Below, one piece after another: positions 22,601 through 34,839 of a stretch of DNA of 64,000 bases. The position numbers and the translations under genes are program-made. How positions within the stretch are numbered: position 1 is the first letter of the stretch; each line of letters starts with the position of its first letter. The notes below the pieces were generated by a model. That model was not told the origin of the DNA. It was given only the letters and a program-made list of their open reading frames with translations, and ran no database searches. Source of the stretch: Echinarachnius parma (Eukaryota; Echinodermata; Echinoidea; Clypeasteroida; Echinarachniidae); contig JBAMJV010003323.1 of assembly GCA_037951105.1 (NCBI GenBank), positions 62,001 to 126,000 on the forward strand. Direction: 5' to 3'.

Positions 22601-24130
22601 CCACATCTGACGGGAGGCACATGGATGTCAGTTAATGCTTTATCCATCTGTAATAGTCACCTATCCGATGGCATCAGGTTGCTCTGTTGCAGAAGACACC
22701 TTAAAGGGGCAGTAAAGTTGCAAGACTACAGAAACTGTGTGTTAGGCCCGACTCGCATGCAAAAATATCTCGCCAGCATTATAGCGCACAGTGCACAAAA
22801 TCGAGTACATCCATCTGTTTTGCTGAGTGAAAGCTTTACAGCTCTCTTTTGCCGAGGACCGACTCTGCATTGAAATTATACAATTTGAAATACCCTAATC
22901 TGTATGCAGCTCAAACACAACTGAATACATTTGTAAGTTTTGACAGGACTTAGAACTCCCCGATGAGCAAATCAGTTCTGGCAGATCTGCGGTAAATGTA
23001 TAGTATGTTAAGGGGAAAAAATGTTTTCCATGCACGTCTGTATTCTCTGAACACCCTTTGTTTTTGTTGTGTTTACTTTCATCTACCATAGCTCTGTTAG
23101 AACTGAATTACTCATACGCGCCAAGAGCACTGAAGATGACATTCAGCCACAAATAATTCAAACTCCAGTCAAACACGGTCAGTGGTATTTGAGTGTGATG
23201 TGCTACGTGTCACGTACAAGTTTCGGCACACATGATTTCCGAATAATAATTCTATACCAAGTTGTGTCCATCAAACGGTTCCCCGTAGTCTTGTGATTAT
23301 ACAGCTCCTTTAGGACGTATGGTACACCATGTTTCCATCCCAGGCAATGGGATACACAGTACAGCCAACACATGGCAGAAAGAATGAATATTCAAATTCT
23401 TGCAAATTCCTTTCAACCACAGATTACCAAAAATAAGCCTTAACAGATTCTCAACAAGGGCAAAATAGCCACCATCATAAGTACATGACAACAGCAAAAT
23501 CTTATGAAAGCGTTATGTTCTGATAATAACGATGAAAGATGCAAGGCTCTTTTCCCCCTCCCACTCAACGCCAATCCATGTTCAGACGGGCCTGTATAAT
23601 GTACGTGACGGAATAACTAATGATGCCTGTAAGCAAGTCTGTGACATTTAAGTACCAGCATGCCGAAGCCTTTAAGAAAACAAGGCCCCCTTTAATAGGA
23701 GGTGGGGAGTTAAGTGTGCAGCTTAAGTACAAGAGGACCAACACCATTAAGAAAACAAGGGCTATTTGGGAGCCGAAAGGTTAAGATTTGCGCTAATGCC
23801 AATATTAACCGTTAAAGGTACACATAGTAAGGGTACTCTCACAATTCAGAATATAAAGGGTGCCAATACTGCCAATACAGAGATAAAAACCAAAGCCTGT
23901 GCAGAAGTCAATGGATTAATTAGTGTAGCTTATTATACTAACACTTATTATAGATCTTTTGAACCATTTTTAAATATGGTTTGATTTTGGTATAATAGGC
24001 ACTCTCCGTAGACAACAGCTAGTGATGTCCACACAAATCGCAACCTTGGTATTGATACGCGTGAAGACTATAAAGCCTGTTTTAAAAGGCAAGGAATTAT
24101 TAGGGGTTTTACTATAAACGCTAACAGTAA
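22601..24130. other. non-coding stretch, no gene seen
   Basis: One TTAAAGGGGCAGTAAAGTT word at about 22701 looks like a MITE terminus without an identifiable second end. A short direct repeat with 'aagaaaacaagg' occurs at 23671-23682 and 23749-23760. No exon can be supported. Confidence 0.45.
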
Positions 24131-24204
24131 CCCATTGCCTACGGGAGCCTGGTGGGCTATGTACAAAGTCTATGGGGATTTCAGAATCTCAAAAAGGAAA
24201 CGGG
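24131..24204 (+). mobile_element. mini-MITE, family J (about 74 bp)
   Basis: CCCATTGCCTACGGGAGCCT at the left and AAAGGAAACGGG at the right, flanked by GTAA (decayed TTAA) and TTAA (24205-24208). The middle reads 'gtctatggggatttcagaat', almost identical to the copy at 27335-27408. Too short to encode anything. Confidence 0.65.
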
Positions 24205-25199
24205 TTAACCCTCAAGAAGCCTCACTGCTCAAAGGGTACCGCGATACCAGAGTTCATATAAATTTACAATATGACGACACGCAGGCGCTACATGATCCCA
24301 GATACGAGCGACAGTATTACACATCTTCAATATCAACCGTCAAGGTTGAAACGAAAAACCAATGGACCATAACGGTGTAATATAAACAAGATCTATGTCA
24401 GATGGGTACTGTAGCACTTCTAAAGTAGGCCACGATGGCAAGTTGCTCATGTTATCGACTATTAAAGAGGGATATGAATAACCAACAGACAGTGTAATAC
24501 AGTATTAGTCTTAGATGGCTATGACTTTACAGGAACCTGGTAGGTCTTGTATAAACTCTATGGGAATAGCCAAATCTAGTATGGAACAGGTTAATATCCA
24601 GTGTATGGTACTGCATTGTTTTAATAGATCTCGATTATGCAAGCTGCTATTATCACCCATCAAATAATGACACGTAAAACCATTATAAGATAACGACAGT
24701 ATATAATCTGCACACAAGAAAGTAATTATTCCAGCAAAAATGGTTCAAGCTCGAAAACTGCATCCAATATTAAAGAAACAAAACAACATGAAAGGAATTC
24801 GCAACCAGTTCACTCCTGGCAGTGACTTCAATAGCTCTGAATCTTATAAGAACTAACTGAAATACTGAAAAGTTATCAAAAAAGGAGCTTGCAGCTATAC
24901 ACTGAGTTTGGGCTCAGTTTGAAATCCTACCAGGAGAAAAATGAAGAAAAATAACGGCAGTCGGTGGCCTTCTGAAGTGACTTCCAAGAATTCAATAAAA
25001 CAATGATTCTGACTGAAAATTCACTATAAAGGAATTATTAATATTGGACTTTGAGCAAGATTATTTGACGTCATGTTTCAGAGAATAACATCAGTACCGG
25101 CCACCTGGAGACAGTTGTTCTAAGAAATCATAATAACAACATGAAATCCAATGATATTTAAGAATTGAACTGATCGCATTACATATACTGGTAGACTTT
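24205..25199. other. non-coding stretch, no gene seen
   Basis: The plus-strand frame open to 24380 runs through the mini-element at 24131 and is therefore not taken as a gene. A second family J-like fragment may lie at about 24530-24600 ('ctatgggaatagccaaatctagtatgg'). Otherwise no structure is seen. Confidence 0.45.
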
Positions 25200-25740
25200 C
25201 CTCTGAAATACAGCTTATTCCAATTTCTTCCGCATTTGACAAACTGAATGATGCAAAAATGCATCTTTCCTCAAAAATAGCAAAAAATCAAGCTCCTTCG
25301 ACATTTTCTTCCACTCTGATTAACTGTTTCAGGCAAAAATTATCCTCTTCTTAAAACACAGAGTCACAAGCTCTTACAAATTGTTACAATATCCTCTTCA
25401 CTGACCGACTACAGAATGCAAAAATGCAAGCCTTTATTTAAATACAGAGTCAAAACCTCCTATGCAAACATGTTCCGCACTGACCAACCAAATGATGCAC
25501 AAACACACCACTCTAACTAGCGCTAATAGATTATTCCGATATCTTCCGCTCTGACCCAGCGACTAAATGATGCAAAAATGCACTTCTTCTCACAAACAAA
25601 ATCACAAGCTCTTGCAGATTATTCCAACATTTTCTGTTCTGACCCAGCGGCTAAATGATGCAAAAATGCGCCTCTACTTAAAGACAAAGTCACAAGCTCC
25701 TACAAATTATGCCAATATCGTCCACTGTGGGTTTGGGTAA
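25200..25740. repeat. tandem repeat array, unit about 90-110 bp
   Basis: About five units share 'aaatgatgcaaaaatgca', 'aa.acagagtcacaagctc' and 'ttacaaattattccaatatc' followed by 'ttc..ctctgacc'. Period is irregular. Non-coding. Confidence 0.8.
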
Positions 25741-27334
25741 TTGCTGTGCAACCTCCGCCAATAAGCTTTAATAGGACATCCACCGGCAAATGAGGGTCAG
25801 TTTTCTCCTAAATCCCCAGCCAGCCACAAAAAAAACAAGATTCCACCGATGTAAACACAATTTGGGATCTATAGGTTAATGGTAATGCACCATCCAAGCG
25901 ATAGGTTCAATACTTGAACACTCCGTCACCGCATGTCCATCAACATAACCTCGAAGAAGGGGAAATTTGCATGCAGCAAAATAGCATCGATGGTCGTTTC
26001 GTGCCTAATGAACTGTGAAGAATGCGTTAAACATCTCAAACAAGATCTACCGAGGGTGGATAGATCTTAAACAAGGCGTTCACATCTAACCAAGACAGGG
26101 ATGTATAATATGAGAGGTATTGCATACATGTAGAAGGCACCCAGAATAATTCAAAATCTGTAACGAGATAACAAAAAAAAAACCTCCTCCTTTATCGCTG
26201 AAACCGATCTTCTTGAAGCATTCTAGACACCATTAGTTTTCTCCAAAGTGCATCTACACGTAGATAAAAAAACAACACAAATTCCATCCAATTTGGTAGA
26301 TTCTGAGTTGGGCAAAAAGGAGGGGGGAAAACGGCCAACTTCAATCAAACTAATTGAAATTCAAGAAGGCGTTTCGGATGACGTCTGTCTATTGGAGCAG
26401 AAAAAAAGAATTCCTCTGCGCTAATTGTTTATTCCAACTTTGAACTTTTGGGAGCTGCATCGAGTTTGTACCAAACAATGAGGAAAAGTGTGCATTAAAA
26501 AATCAATGTCCGAGCAACGGTGATCGAAGGCGGTAGACCAAATGAACTTGTTTTTTGTTGGTAGCTTTCGATTATTCCTCCCTCTCCCGTCCCTCAGCCT
26601 CTGCCACTACAATTCCGGTTTCAGATGAGCATTGATTAATTCATTATTTTCACAGGTCGTCAAATAAAGATACCGTCCTCCCCCCTGAAGTTGTTTGTTT
26701 TCTCAGGAAAAGGCTGTCCCTAAAGATCGCCGCAAGATCAACGATTAAAGACGCTGTTAACATCCATTCATCTCCGGCACACACCAACGTTGATAGATAG
26801 ATACCCAAACCCAGAAGTTATCAAAAACAGAAATGATGATTGTACTTTGTTACTCTTTCTACCATCCTCCTTCGTCTCCTCCTCCTCCTCATCATCATCC
26901 TACGAGAACAACTCCCTTGGTGACCACTTTCCAGAGCTCATTAAGTTTCCATTAAGGATCGCTTCGTAAGAGAAGACAAGATGACGAAGATGAAAAGCGA
27001 ATTGCGAAGAGTTTTGCGGCCATTCTTTCGTAGCATTTCAATGGGGAAGTACTGTACGTATCCGGTCAATTTTTTCATGCCATTTCAAAAGAGATATATA
27101 TATTCAACCATATTCTCTAGTGGCATTTAAAAAAAGTTCAGTAGCACTGTCTCTTTCTTTTATTTGTAGATTTTATCTATAGATACAAAGTTTTGTTGGC
27201 TATTTTGATACTGTTGCATATAAGGAGTGGCCCCCCTGCACTAATGGAGAAACTCGATATCCCTTGGGTTTCGGCCACGTTCACTTGAAAAATGACGAAA
27301 ATTCTCAAACCAGGTAGATAGTTAAAACTGTTAA
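25741..27334. other. non-coding stretch, no gene seen
   Basis: No exon supported. A CCT/CAT triplet run occurs at about 26865-26900. The 'tagataga' and 'gatatatatat' words are simple sequence. Confidence 0.45.
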
Positions 27335-27408
27335 CCCCTTGCTTACAGGAACCTTGTGGGATTAATGAACAAAGTCTATGGGGATTTCAGAATCTGGAAG
27401 GGTATGGA
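27335..27408 (+). mobile_element. mini-MITE, family J (74 bp)
   Basis: Flanked by TTAA at 27331-27334 and 27409-27412. It starts CCCCTTGCTTACAGGAACCT and shares 'aaagtctatggggatttcag' with the copy at 24131. The right terminus (GGGTATGGA) is decayed. Confidence 0.65.
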
Positions 27409-27765
27409 TTAACAAATACAATAGCCGACCATAGCAGGGACCGCAGCATGCATGCTATTGATGGAGAGTTCATTTTTTCCCCTGGCAACTAATAAAGCAA
27501 ATCTTTCCGGATTGACCTCTATCATTTAACAATCTTCTCTCTGAGATAATCAAAGTAGTCTACTCTCGCATTGTTTAAGCCTTGTGCACTTTTTTTTGTG
27601 TCCGTTGCTCAATCGCCCTTTAATACGGCATGCATGCTAATCAAAGTAATACAGGAAATGGGGCTTGGGGAGGCCACTTACATCACATCATCTTTCACAT
27701 AACACATTCAATATTCTAAACAATGTTGTTGCTATAATGAAACATCCTTTTCTGACTTTAATAAA

Positions 27766-28171
27766 GGGGACCACCAGGCAAAGAACAACACATAATTATA
27801 TGTTTCGGTACCGTTTTGTGATATCAAATAGATACCCAACATTTTGCAAAGGGTTGTGTAATTCATAAACGATGCAATGAATTACCACCACTTACGGAAC
27901 CATCATTATTTCATGGTTCCGTATGCCCCAAACATTTGCGAGTGCGCCAATGCTATTCAAGCGTACGTTTTGAGACAATAGAATCCAGGACGATTCGTTC
28001 GCTCTGGACAAAGGTAGTCTTCGTACATACATTTTGCAGACCCATGCTTTAGAATGGTGATGCGTTTTCCAATTATATATTTTTTTTCTGGAACTTGTTG
28101 ATGGAATGGACTATGAATCATGTTACTTTTCATTTATAAGAATATTATTTTTGGGTGGTGGTACCGTTTTA
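27766..28171 (-). mobile_element. family D MITE, copy 2, reverse orientation, ends decayed
   Basis: AGGGGACCACCAGGCAAAGA at the left and 'atttttgggtggtggtaccg' at the right are the reverse complement of the family D ends. The inside includes 'gaattaccaccacttacgga', a region of the full-length family. The TTAA at the left is mutated or displaced (TTTAATAA), which suggests an older copy. Confidence 0.75.
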
Positions 28172-28189
28172 AGTAACAACACATATATG

Positions 28190-28760
28190 TGAAAACACAA
28201 CAATGCTACTTATAAAAGACGATCTATGCCATTTCAAGACATTTTATCGCCTATCATGTGCCTCAATGTGATAACAAAACTATCTGTCTGCTATGAGGCA
28301 ATCTTTGCCATTTGAAGACGCTCTAACCTTTTCCATACCTCAACCATACCTAAATCTCAATCATATGCCTAAAAAGTGAAAACAAAACAATGCTAAAAGA
28401 CGATCTATGCCATTTCAAGACATGGCAATGTCACCGCCCCAATATATGTACGTATATATGCATAAAGTGTAAAGAAAACAAAACAATATTTATGTTAAAA
28501 AGACTATCTATGTCCTTTGCAAGACATTCTAACCTATCCCACACCTCAACATAGTGTGAATGCAACTAGGCGCTTCACACAGATTAAGCTTAAAATATGA
28601 AAACATTTTACTGCTTAAAAAAGGGTCTTTGCCATTTCAAGATGATCTAATACCCATCATGTGAAAACAAAACAAAAGTTACTGCTAAAAGACGCTCTAA
28701 CCTATCCCGCGCCTCAACATAGTGTGAATGCACCTAGGCGCTTTACACAGATTAGGCTCC
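28190..28760. repeat. tandem repeat array, unit about 90-120 bp
   Basis: Five or six units share 'aaaagacgatctatgccatt' followed by 'tcaagacattctaac', 'atgtgaaaacaaaaca' and 'cctatc.cacctcaacatag'. Units near 28490-28560 and 28690-28745 also share 'gtgaatgca.ctaggcgctt'. Non-coding. Confidence 0.8.
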
Positions 28761-29080
28761 CGAGATGCATGTCACTGCGGTTGACATCACGGTAAACCAA
28801 GCGTGAGTAGCGCTTGGGGTGTAAAGGCCAACCCACGATCATTAGGGAAAGGATACCGTCATAAATGCGAACCGACAAGCGAGATGTCCGAAGTCTTTTT
28901 AACCCCTTGCAAACAAGATATCGTATTTCCCATAGAGTTAATACATTGTATGCCACGTACACCAGGTTCCAGTAGTGAACGAGAGAACTCCTAATACAAG
29001 CCAGGGAAATGTTGGCGTTGCTGACTTCAGGGCATGCGTGATACTCCAAAGAGAAAGACTAATATTGCTTTAAAAGTTCT
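28761..29080. other. short non-coding stretch with a family J-like fragment
   Basis: A TTAACCCCTTGCAAACAAG...CCAGGTTCCAGTAG segment at about 28909-28976 resembles the mini-elements of family J. A minus-strand frame is open across it but has no coding signature. Confidence 0.4.
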
Positions 29081-29257
29081 GGGCCAGTTGCAGAAAGAGA
29101 TATATATGTAATCGATTGTAAGTTACAATTAACTGTAAAGTCTGAAAATGTGCGCATTTCAACCAATTGATCAGATTTGCGCATTTAGAACACATGATCT
29201 GACTTACGATTAATTGCAACCTTTACAATCGATTGCATCTCTTCCTGAAACGGGGCC
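29081..29257. mobile_element. palindromic MITE, family I, copy 2
   Basis: Left arm GGGCCAGTTGCAGAAAGAGA and TCGATTGTAA, right arm the complement (TTACAATCGATTGCATCTCT, TCCTGAAACGGGGCC). Inner words 'gcgcatttcaacca' and 'gcgcatttagaacacatgat' are shared with 11355-11521 in the opposite orientation. Confidence 0.75.
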
Positions 29258-29559
29258 TAGAAGAGGCTAGTCATCATTCAACATTTTAAGGGTTGATTCT
29301 CATTTAATGTGGGCTGGAAAGGTCTTCTCTTCAAAGATAGTTACAATTCTCAAATCAGATGTGCTATGCCACCTTGCGAACACCTTGCGCATGGTAATAC
29401 AACACACACTGATCAGTAAAACGGAGTGCACTGAAACTAGCCTATATAGTTAGTTGTTACAAATATTCAGACTGAGACTGCCCTCTTCATCCCACGCAAG
29501 ACAATCGTAAAACTAGAATTCATGTTGAGGTTCAGTGTCCTCCTTCTTCAACGGGATGT

Positions 29560-31127
29560 TCAACGAGGGAACATGAATGACGCTTTAAGTAATGTTGATG
29601 TTGAGTAATTCAAACATGAACCATCTGGACAAGGAAAGGGCAAGCTGAGGCCATAAGGGATGAATGATGGGGAACGTCGGGATGATGTTGTTTGGCCAGG
29701 TAATGAGCCTACTCTAGTTTAAAGGTACTGCATCGCATATATACTAGAGGGCGCTGTTAAAGAATTCACACAGGGATGCTCCATGATATTATACAAATGC
29801 TGCGTTAATGCTAAGTCATTCAAGCATGAACCACCAAGACAAGGAAAGGGTAACCGAGGCCATTAGGGATGAATGATGGGAAAGTGGGGATGATGTGGTT
29901 AAAGTGACTGTATCATCCTACTAGAGTGAGCTCTTATGGAATTCATACAGGGATGCTCCATGATATTATACAAAGGCTGCATTAATGTTACTTGTCATTC
30001 AAGCATGAACCATCCAGACAAGAAAAGGGCAAGCTGAGGCCATAAGGGATGAATGATGAGGAACGTTGTCGGGATGATGCGGTTCGGCCAGGTAATGAGC
30101 CTATTTGAGTTTAAAGGTACTGCATCGCATATACTAGAGGGCGCTGTTAACGGATTCACTCACAGAAGGATGTGCGAAGATAAATACAAAGGCTGCATTA
30201 ATGTTAAGTCATTCAAGCATGAACCACCAAGACAAGGAAAGGGCAAGCTAAGGCCATTAGGGATGAATGATGGGAAAGTGGGGATGCTGAGCTGTTAAAG
30301 GGACTGCATCATCCTACTCGAGGGTGCTGTTAAGGAATTCAAACAGGGATGCTCCATGATATTATACAAAGGCTGCTTTAATATTAAGTCATTCAAGCAT
30401 GAACCACCAAGACAAGGAAAGGGCAAGCTAAGGCCATTAGGGATGAATGATGGGAAAGTGGGGATGCTGCTGTTAAAAGGACTGCATCATCCTACTCGAG
30501 GGTGCTGTTAAGGAATTCAAACAGGGATGCTCCATGATATTATACAAAGGCTGCGTTAATGTTAAGTCATTCAAGCATGAACCACCAAGACAAGGAAAGG
30601 GCAAGCTAAGGCCATTAGGGATGAATGATGGGAAAGTGGGGATGCTGCTGTTAAAAGGACTGCATCATCCTACTCGAGGGTGCTGTTAAGGAATTCAAAC
30701 AGGGATGCTCCATGATATTATACAAAGGCTGCGTTAATGTTAAGTCATTCAAGCATGAACCACCAAGACAAGGAAAGGGCAAGCTAAGGCCATTAGAGAT
30801 GAATGATAGGAGCATCTGGATGATGTGGTTAAAGGGACTGCATCACCATCCTATTAGAGGGCGCTATTCATAGAGTGCACAGTGAAGTGCCACGATAATT
30901 CACACAACGCATTAATGTTGAGTAATGGTGATGTTGAGTAATTCAAACATGAACCGTCCTGACAAGGAAAGGGCAAGCTGAGGCCATGAATGATGGGGAA
31001 CGTCAGGATGATGCGGTTCGGCCAGGTAATGAGCCTATTCTAGTTTAAAGGGACTGTTGCATTTTCATACTAGAGGGCGCTATATAGTTCACAAGGATGT
31101 GCCATGATAATACACATGCTGCGTTAA
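29560..31127 (+). repeat. large minisatellite array, first part, period near 178 bp
   Basis: About eight units carry 'cattcaagcatgaaccacca', 'gacaaggaaagggcaagct', 'ggccattagggatgaatgat', 'ggga..gtggggatg', 'aaagggactgcatcatccta' and 'agggatgctccatgatatta'. Anchors of the last word at 30346, 30524 and 30702 give a period of 178 bp and near identity, which points to recent local amplification; outer units are more diverged. The array continues after the inserted element at 32328. Confidence 0.92.
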
Positions 31128-31637
31128 ACCGAAAACTCAATGAAAATCCTATAATATGCATATTGTACCTCTTCTGAAAGCTGAGAACATACTGAGCATG
31201 AAAAGGTTAATTTTGAAGCCCTAACACCGCCCAGAAAACAATTGAAAGCAAATTTAAACTCTTATTCTGAACCCCGATTTTCGCCGTTTGACAGCGATTT
31301 GGTGCAGAGAAATTTGATGACGTCACAGGTTGACTAGGCCCCAAACCTCCCCACGGACGGTAGAGCGGTAGTACCATAGTACCCTTTGCCTCCCCCAACG
31401 ATCCCCCAGTCCAGCTCGCGCGAGTTATGCTGCCCTGCTCAATCGATAGAACGCCGTCCTTGTCAATGTCATTTTTCTTGTTAGATTCACCTGATATCTG
31501 CAAAATCGGAGAATGGTGGAAATGTCTGAAGGAAGTGAAGATTTCAGGCATGGTTTTGAGGTGGAAATCGCGAGTTCGCCAGTATCGACAAAGTTGAATT
31601 CGAGTCGCAAAGTCGGGAAAAGGTGCATGGCGTATGG

Positions 31638-31778
31638 TAGATCGACAAAACTATCACTTTCATGGCCTCTTTGACTTTGACATTATATTGTATTTTTCTC
31701 TGTCGGCATTCTAAGCCGACAGTGAAAAATAACAATAATAATGTCGAAGAGGCCATGAAAGTGATAGATTTGTCGATC
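31638..31778. mobile_element. 141-bp hairpin element nested in the TTAA element
   Basis: The arms GATCGACAAAACTATCACTT (from 31640) plus TCATGGCCTCTT, and the complement ending at 31778, form inverted repeats of over 30 bp with few mismatches. TGGCGTATGG stands on both sides (31628-31637 and 31779-31788), a 10-bp target duplication, allowing two extra bases at the left. Duplications of 8-10 bp fit hAT- or Mutator-type MITEs. Confidence 0.8.
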
Positions 31779-31870
31779 TGGCGTATGGCTGCGGCAATTG
31801 TATAGCGAATTGCACCATGTCCATGCACTAGTTTGCCGGGTAAAATGCTGGGGGAAAGGGCGCATTGAAA

Positions 31871-31938
31871 CCCGCACTTCGGTGTCGGCACGCTACCCCG
31901 CTAGCTGGCCGTGCCGCGCGCCGACACCGGAGTGCGGG
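31871..31938. repeat. GC-rich palindrome
   Basis: CCCGCACTTCGGTGTCGGC (31871-31889) pairs with GCCGACACCGGAGTGCGGG (31920-31938), 18 of 19 bases, around a loop with 'ccccgctagctggccgtgcc'. It could be a further nested insertion or a structural part of the surrounding element. Confidence 0.8.
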
Positions 31939-32327
31939 TACAATAGTGAACTAGCGCCAAAAGTCTCCCAAATCCCCGTTATCATTGTCGCTGTCTGATG
32001 AATCATTCCTGTCCTCTTCTTCATCTTCTTCGGAAAAATCCATTGCGAAACTCAGTTCGAGAGTATTTTCCTCCATTTTCCTCGAAATAAAACTGTCGAG
32101 CTCGATCGTACGTTATCAAAAAGCAATATACACAACACATGCAGTACATACAATGCACGCGCGAATTTCAGTCAACGAGACGGCTCTCTTTTGCCCCATT
32201 TTCGAAGACTTTTAAAGTCAAATTTCAACATCTATATCGCGGATTAAGTTAATATCCTTAGAAAAAGTAACATTTCCTTCACAAACATACCAAATTTTGC
32301 CAATTTGAAAGTCAACGAGGGTTCGGT

Positions 32328-32900
32328 TTAATGTTAAGTCATTCAAGCATGAGCCATCAAGACAAGAAAAGGGCAAGCTAAGGCCATTAGGGATGAAAGA
32401 TGGGAACGTCGGGATAATGTGGTTAAAGGGACTGCATCAACTACCTATTAGAGGGCGCTATTCATAGAGTGCACAGTGAAGTGCCACGATAATTCACACA
32501 CCGCATTAATGTTGACTAATGGTGACGTTGAGTATTTCAAGCATGAACCACCCTGACAAGGAAAGGGCAAGCTGAGGCCGAGAATGATGGGGAACGTCAG
32601 GATGGTGTTGTTCAGCCAGGTAATGAGCCTATTCTAGTTTAAAGGGACTGTTTCATTTTCATACTAGAGGGCGCTATGTAGTTCACAGGGTATGCGCCAC
32701 GATAATTCACACACCGCATTAATGTTGAGTAATGGTGATGAACCGTCCTGACAGGGAAAGGGCAAGATGAGACCGTTAGGGATGAATGATGGGACAAGTG
32801 GGGATGATGTAGTGAGTGGCAAGGTAATGTGCCTATTTTCGTTTAAAGGGGATTGCATCAAGGGCACTTACAAAGAGATCACAGAGATGCGCCACGGTAA
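32328..32900 (+). repeat. large minisatellite array, continuation
   Basis: After the inserted element the array resumes with 'tgttaagtcattcaagcatg' and about three further units (anchors near 32333, 32525, 32740), more diverged than the centre of the array and including the 'gtgaagtgccacgataattc' variant also seen at 30890. Confidence 0.88.
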
Positions 32901-32929
32901 TACACATACTCATTATTACAGGGATCTAG

Positions 32930-33190
32930 TTTCATTATCCAAATCCTCAAAATCCAATTCTAATTCTAGCGGTTCCCTCATACCTTGTTATATTCGTATG
33001 AACAATAGAAGCATGGGACAGGTTTCGGTTTTCCAAATTTCCCTTTCGTTAAAAAAGATATTTACGATTGAAGTGTTCAAATGTTAAATTATCCACTGGA
33101 TAGTCTTAACTGTGTACAAAGTCAGTGTAATGAATTAGTGCATATCATTTTGCATTTTTGCTCATTACTCGGCCATATAACGTCCATTGT
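32930..33190 (-). mobile_element. family C MITE fragment, reverse orientation
   Basis: AGGGATCTAGTTTCATTATC followed by 'ccaaatcctcaaaatccaat', 'tagcggttccctcataccttg' and 'aatttccctttcgttaaaaa' is the reverse complement of family C. The TTAA and the second terminus are not intact. Confidence 0.7.
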
Positions 33191-34400
33191 CGTACTAGAG
33201 AGTGCTTTTCAGACAGTTCAGAGAGCTGCCCCATTATTTCTATTATAGTTATTAAAGGGACTGTATCGCCGTGATGAAGGGGGCTTTTCAAAAAGTGCAG
33301 AGGATTCTGTTTGAAATGGGGTTAAACAGGGAAAAAAATATCACACTTACTGTTTTATTTATCAAACACATGGTTGTAAGAAACTTCTAAATCACTTGCA
33401 TAACATCCAAATTAACCTACTTTCTTGCTGGCAAAAAAGGACAACAAACGTACCAGGGGACTAGGATATACTTGCTCAAAGTAAAACATATTAAAACATT
33501 TTTTTTTACCATAACCCCAAGTTACCTAGGTCAATTTGTTCGAACAGGATATATATAGTCCTTCAATTTGTGCTCATTACACGCTAAATAGTAAAGCAAA
33601 TGAGCTGTCAGAGAAAATCAATCTATGTGAAGCTGTGAAATTGAGTATGAAAAACAAAAATCAGACTGAGAAACACTTGATAACAAATTGATAAATCATG
33701 AAGTAAATGGCCACATGTAAAAAAGTTGCCATTTAACCCTTGACAACATTTGGATTTGTTGTATACAATGCATTCTCCATAGACCCCATCTAGAATAATG
33801 TTGGGACCAGTCCTGAATGGGTTATGTAAAGTAAAATGTTTAAATATTCTATGGAGAATTCATTTTTTGTATCTAGATATATGACAATTTAAAGGCATAT
33901 GACTACTGAATAACCCATTCAGGGGTTTGTATCGATGGAAAATGCATAAAATACCAACATAAAATACCTTGAACAGGTTAAAAAGTGAACATGCCAATGC
34001 CATTGTCTGAACAATATGCCATATGCCCCATTTTTTATTTTGCTTCATATTAAAGTTAATTGTCTTTAAAATTTCAAACACAGGATTGTTCTACCGCATT
34101 CTAAAATATCCATTAGGAATAGAAGAATGACAGAAAATAGGCACAAAGACATAATATAGGTCTCCATAATAGTGGAACGTTATTGATTTATGTTGTATTT
34201 TTCTCATCATTTTCTCTAAATCATTGTTTTCAAGAGCTATGCCGAAGGACTCATTCAAAATATATCGCCATAATGGCTAGGAATGAACAAAGACACAATG
34301 TGGGTCTCAACCAGGAGAAAATCAATGATTGTTTTGTTGTTTCTTTTACACAGTTTTTCTAAAATCATTGTTTTCAAGAGCTCTATCAATGTACTCATTA
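33191..34400. other. non-coding stretch with small repeats
   Basis: A family J-like fragment at about 33736-33823 (TTAACCCTTGACAACATT...GGGACCAGTCCTGAATGGG). From about 34120 a loose tandem repeat with 'gaa..gacagaaaataggcacaaagacataa' and 'tctaaatcattgttttcaag' starts. No exon seen. Confidence 0.5.
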
Positions 34401-34401
34401 A

Positions 34402-34470
34402 CCGATTGCCTACTAGAACCGGGTGGGCCCTGTTTTTTATCTAAAACTATTTAATCTAGTAGGGAACAGG
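34402..34470 (+). mobile_element. mini-MITE, family J (69 bp)
   Basis: TTAA at 34398-34401 and 34471-34474 flank CCGATTGCCTACTAGAACCG and the complementary right end CTAGTAGGGAACAGG. Related to 34668-34740. Confidence 0.65.
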
Positions 34471-34667
34471 TTAAGAATGTACCACCGATTGGCTTTGAAT
34501 TGTTCCCAATTGTATCATTCTGAGTTTGGGTGAAAATAAAGTGGAACAAAGACATAATGTCGGTTTCTATTAAATAGTGGAAAATGATTGATTTGGGGGT
34601 TGTATTTTTAGTCAAAGGACTCATTATTAAGAATGTTATATGACTTGCGAGTTCTTACCAATTTTAA

Positions 34668-34740
34668 CCTGTTCCCTACTAGAATTAAGCAACCTCTATA
34701 GTGTTAACACAGAGCCCACAAGGTTACGGTAGACAAGGGG
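34668..34740 (-). mobile_element. mini-MITE, family J (73 bp), opposite orientation
   Basis: TTAA at 34664-34667 and 34741-34744. The left end CCTGTTCCCTACTAGAATT is the complement of the right end of the copy at 34402, and the right end reads ACGGTAGACAAGGGG. The central TGTTAACAC is part of the body. Confidence 0.65.
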
Positions 34741-34839
34741 TTAACAATCTAAGCTTGAACGAAGCCAAGTGAAACAAAGACAGTATATAGGTCTCTTTCA
34801 ACAGTATCAGAAGCATGATTGAATGTTAGTGCATTTGAT

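Larger units (their letters stand above)
31128..32327. mobile_element. 1200-bp TTAA-flanked DNA element inserted in the array
   Basis: TTAA occurs at 31124-31127 and 32328-32331. Sibling array units keep the empty site GCTGCGTTAATGTTAAGTCA, so both ends are exact. Termini are ACCGAAAACTC and its imperfect complement GAGGGTTCGGT. The inside holds a smaller inserted element (31638-31778) and a GC-rich palindrome (31871-31938). Open frames (for example 31551-31207 minus) show no transposase features, so the copy is non-autonomous. TTAA fits piggyBac or Kolobok. Confidence 0.88.

Noticed and set aside
24135-24380. 81-codon plus-strand frame ending at 24380
   Set aside because: Its first part lies in a TTAA mini-element (24131-24204); no splice or codon signal.
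31207-31551. Minus-strand frame of 114 codons inside the 1200-bp TTAA element, considered as transposase
   Set aside because: No DDE-type motif or transposase-like sequence is visible, and the element is too short for a complete piggyBac or Kolobok gene.
29560-32900. CRISPR-like regular repeats
   Set aside because: Units of about 180 bp without separate unique spacers, in a eukaryotic context, interrupted by a DNA transposon: an ordinary minisatellite.
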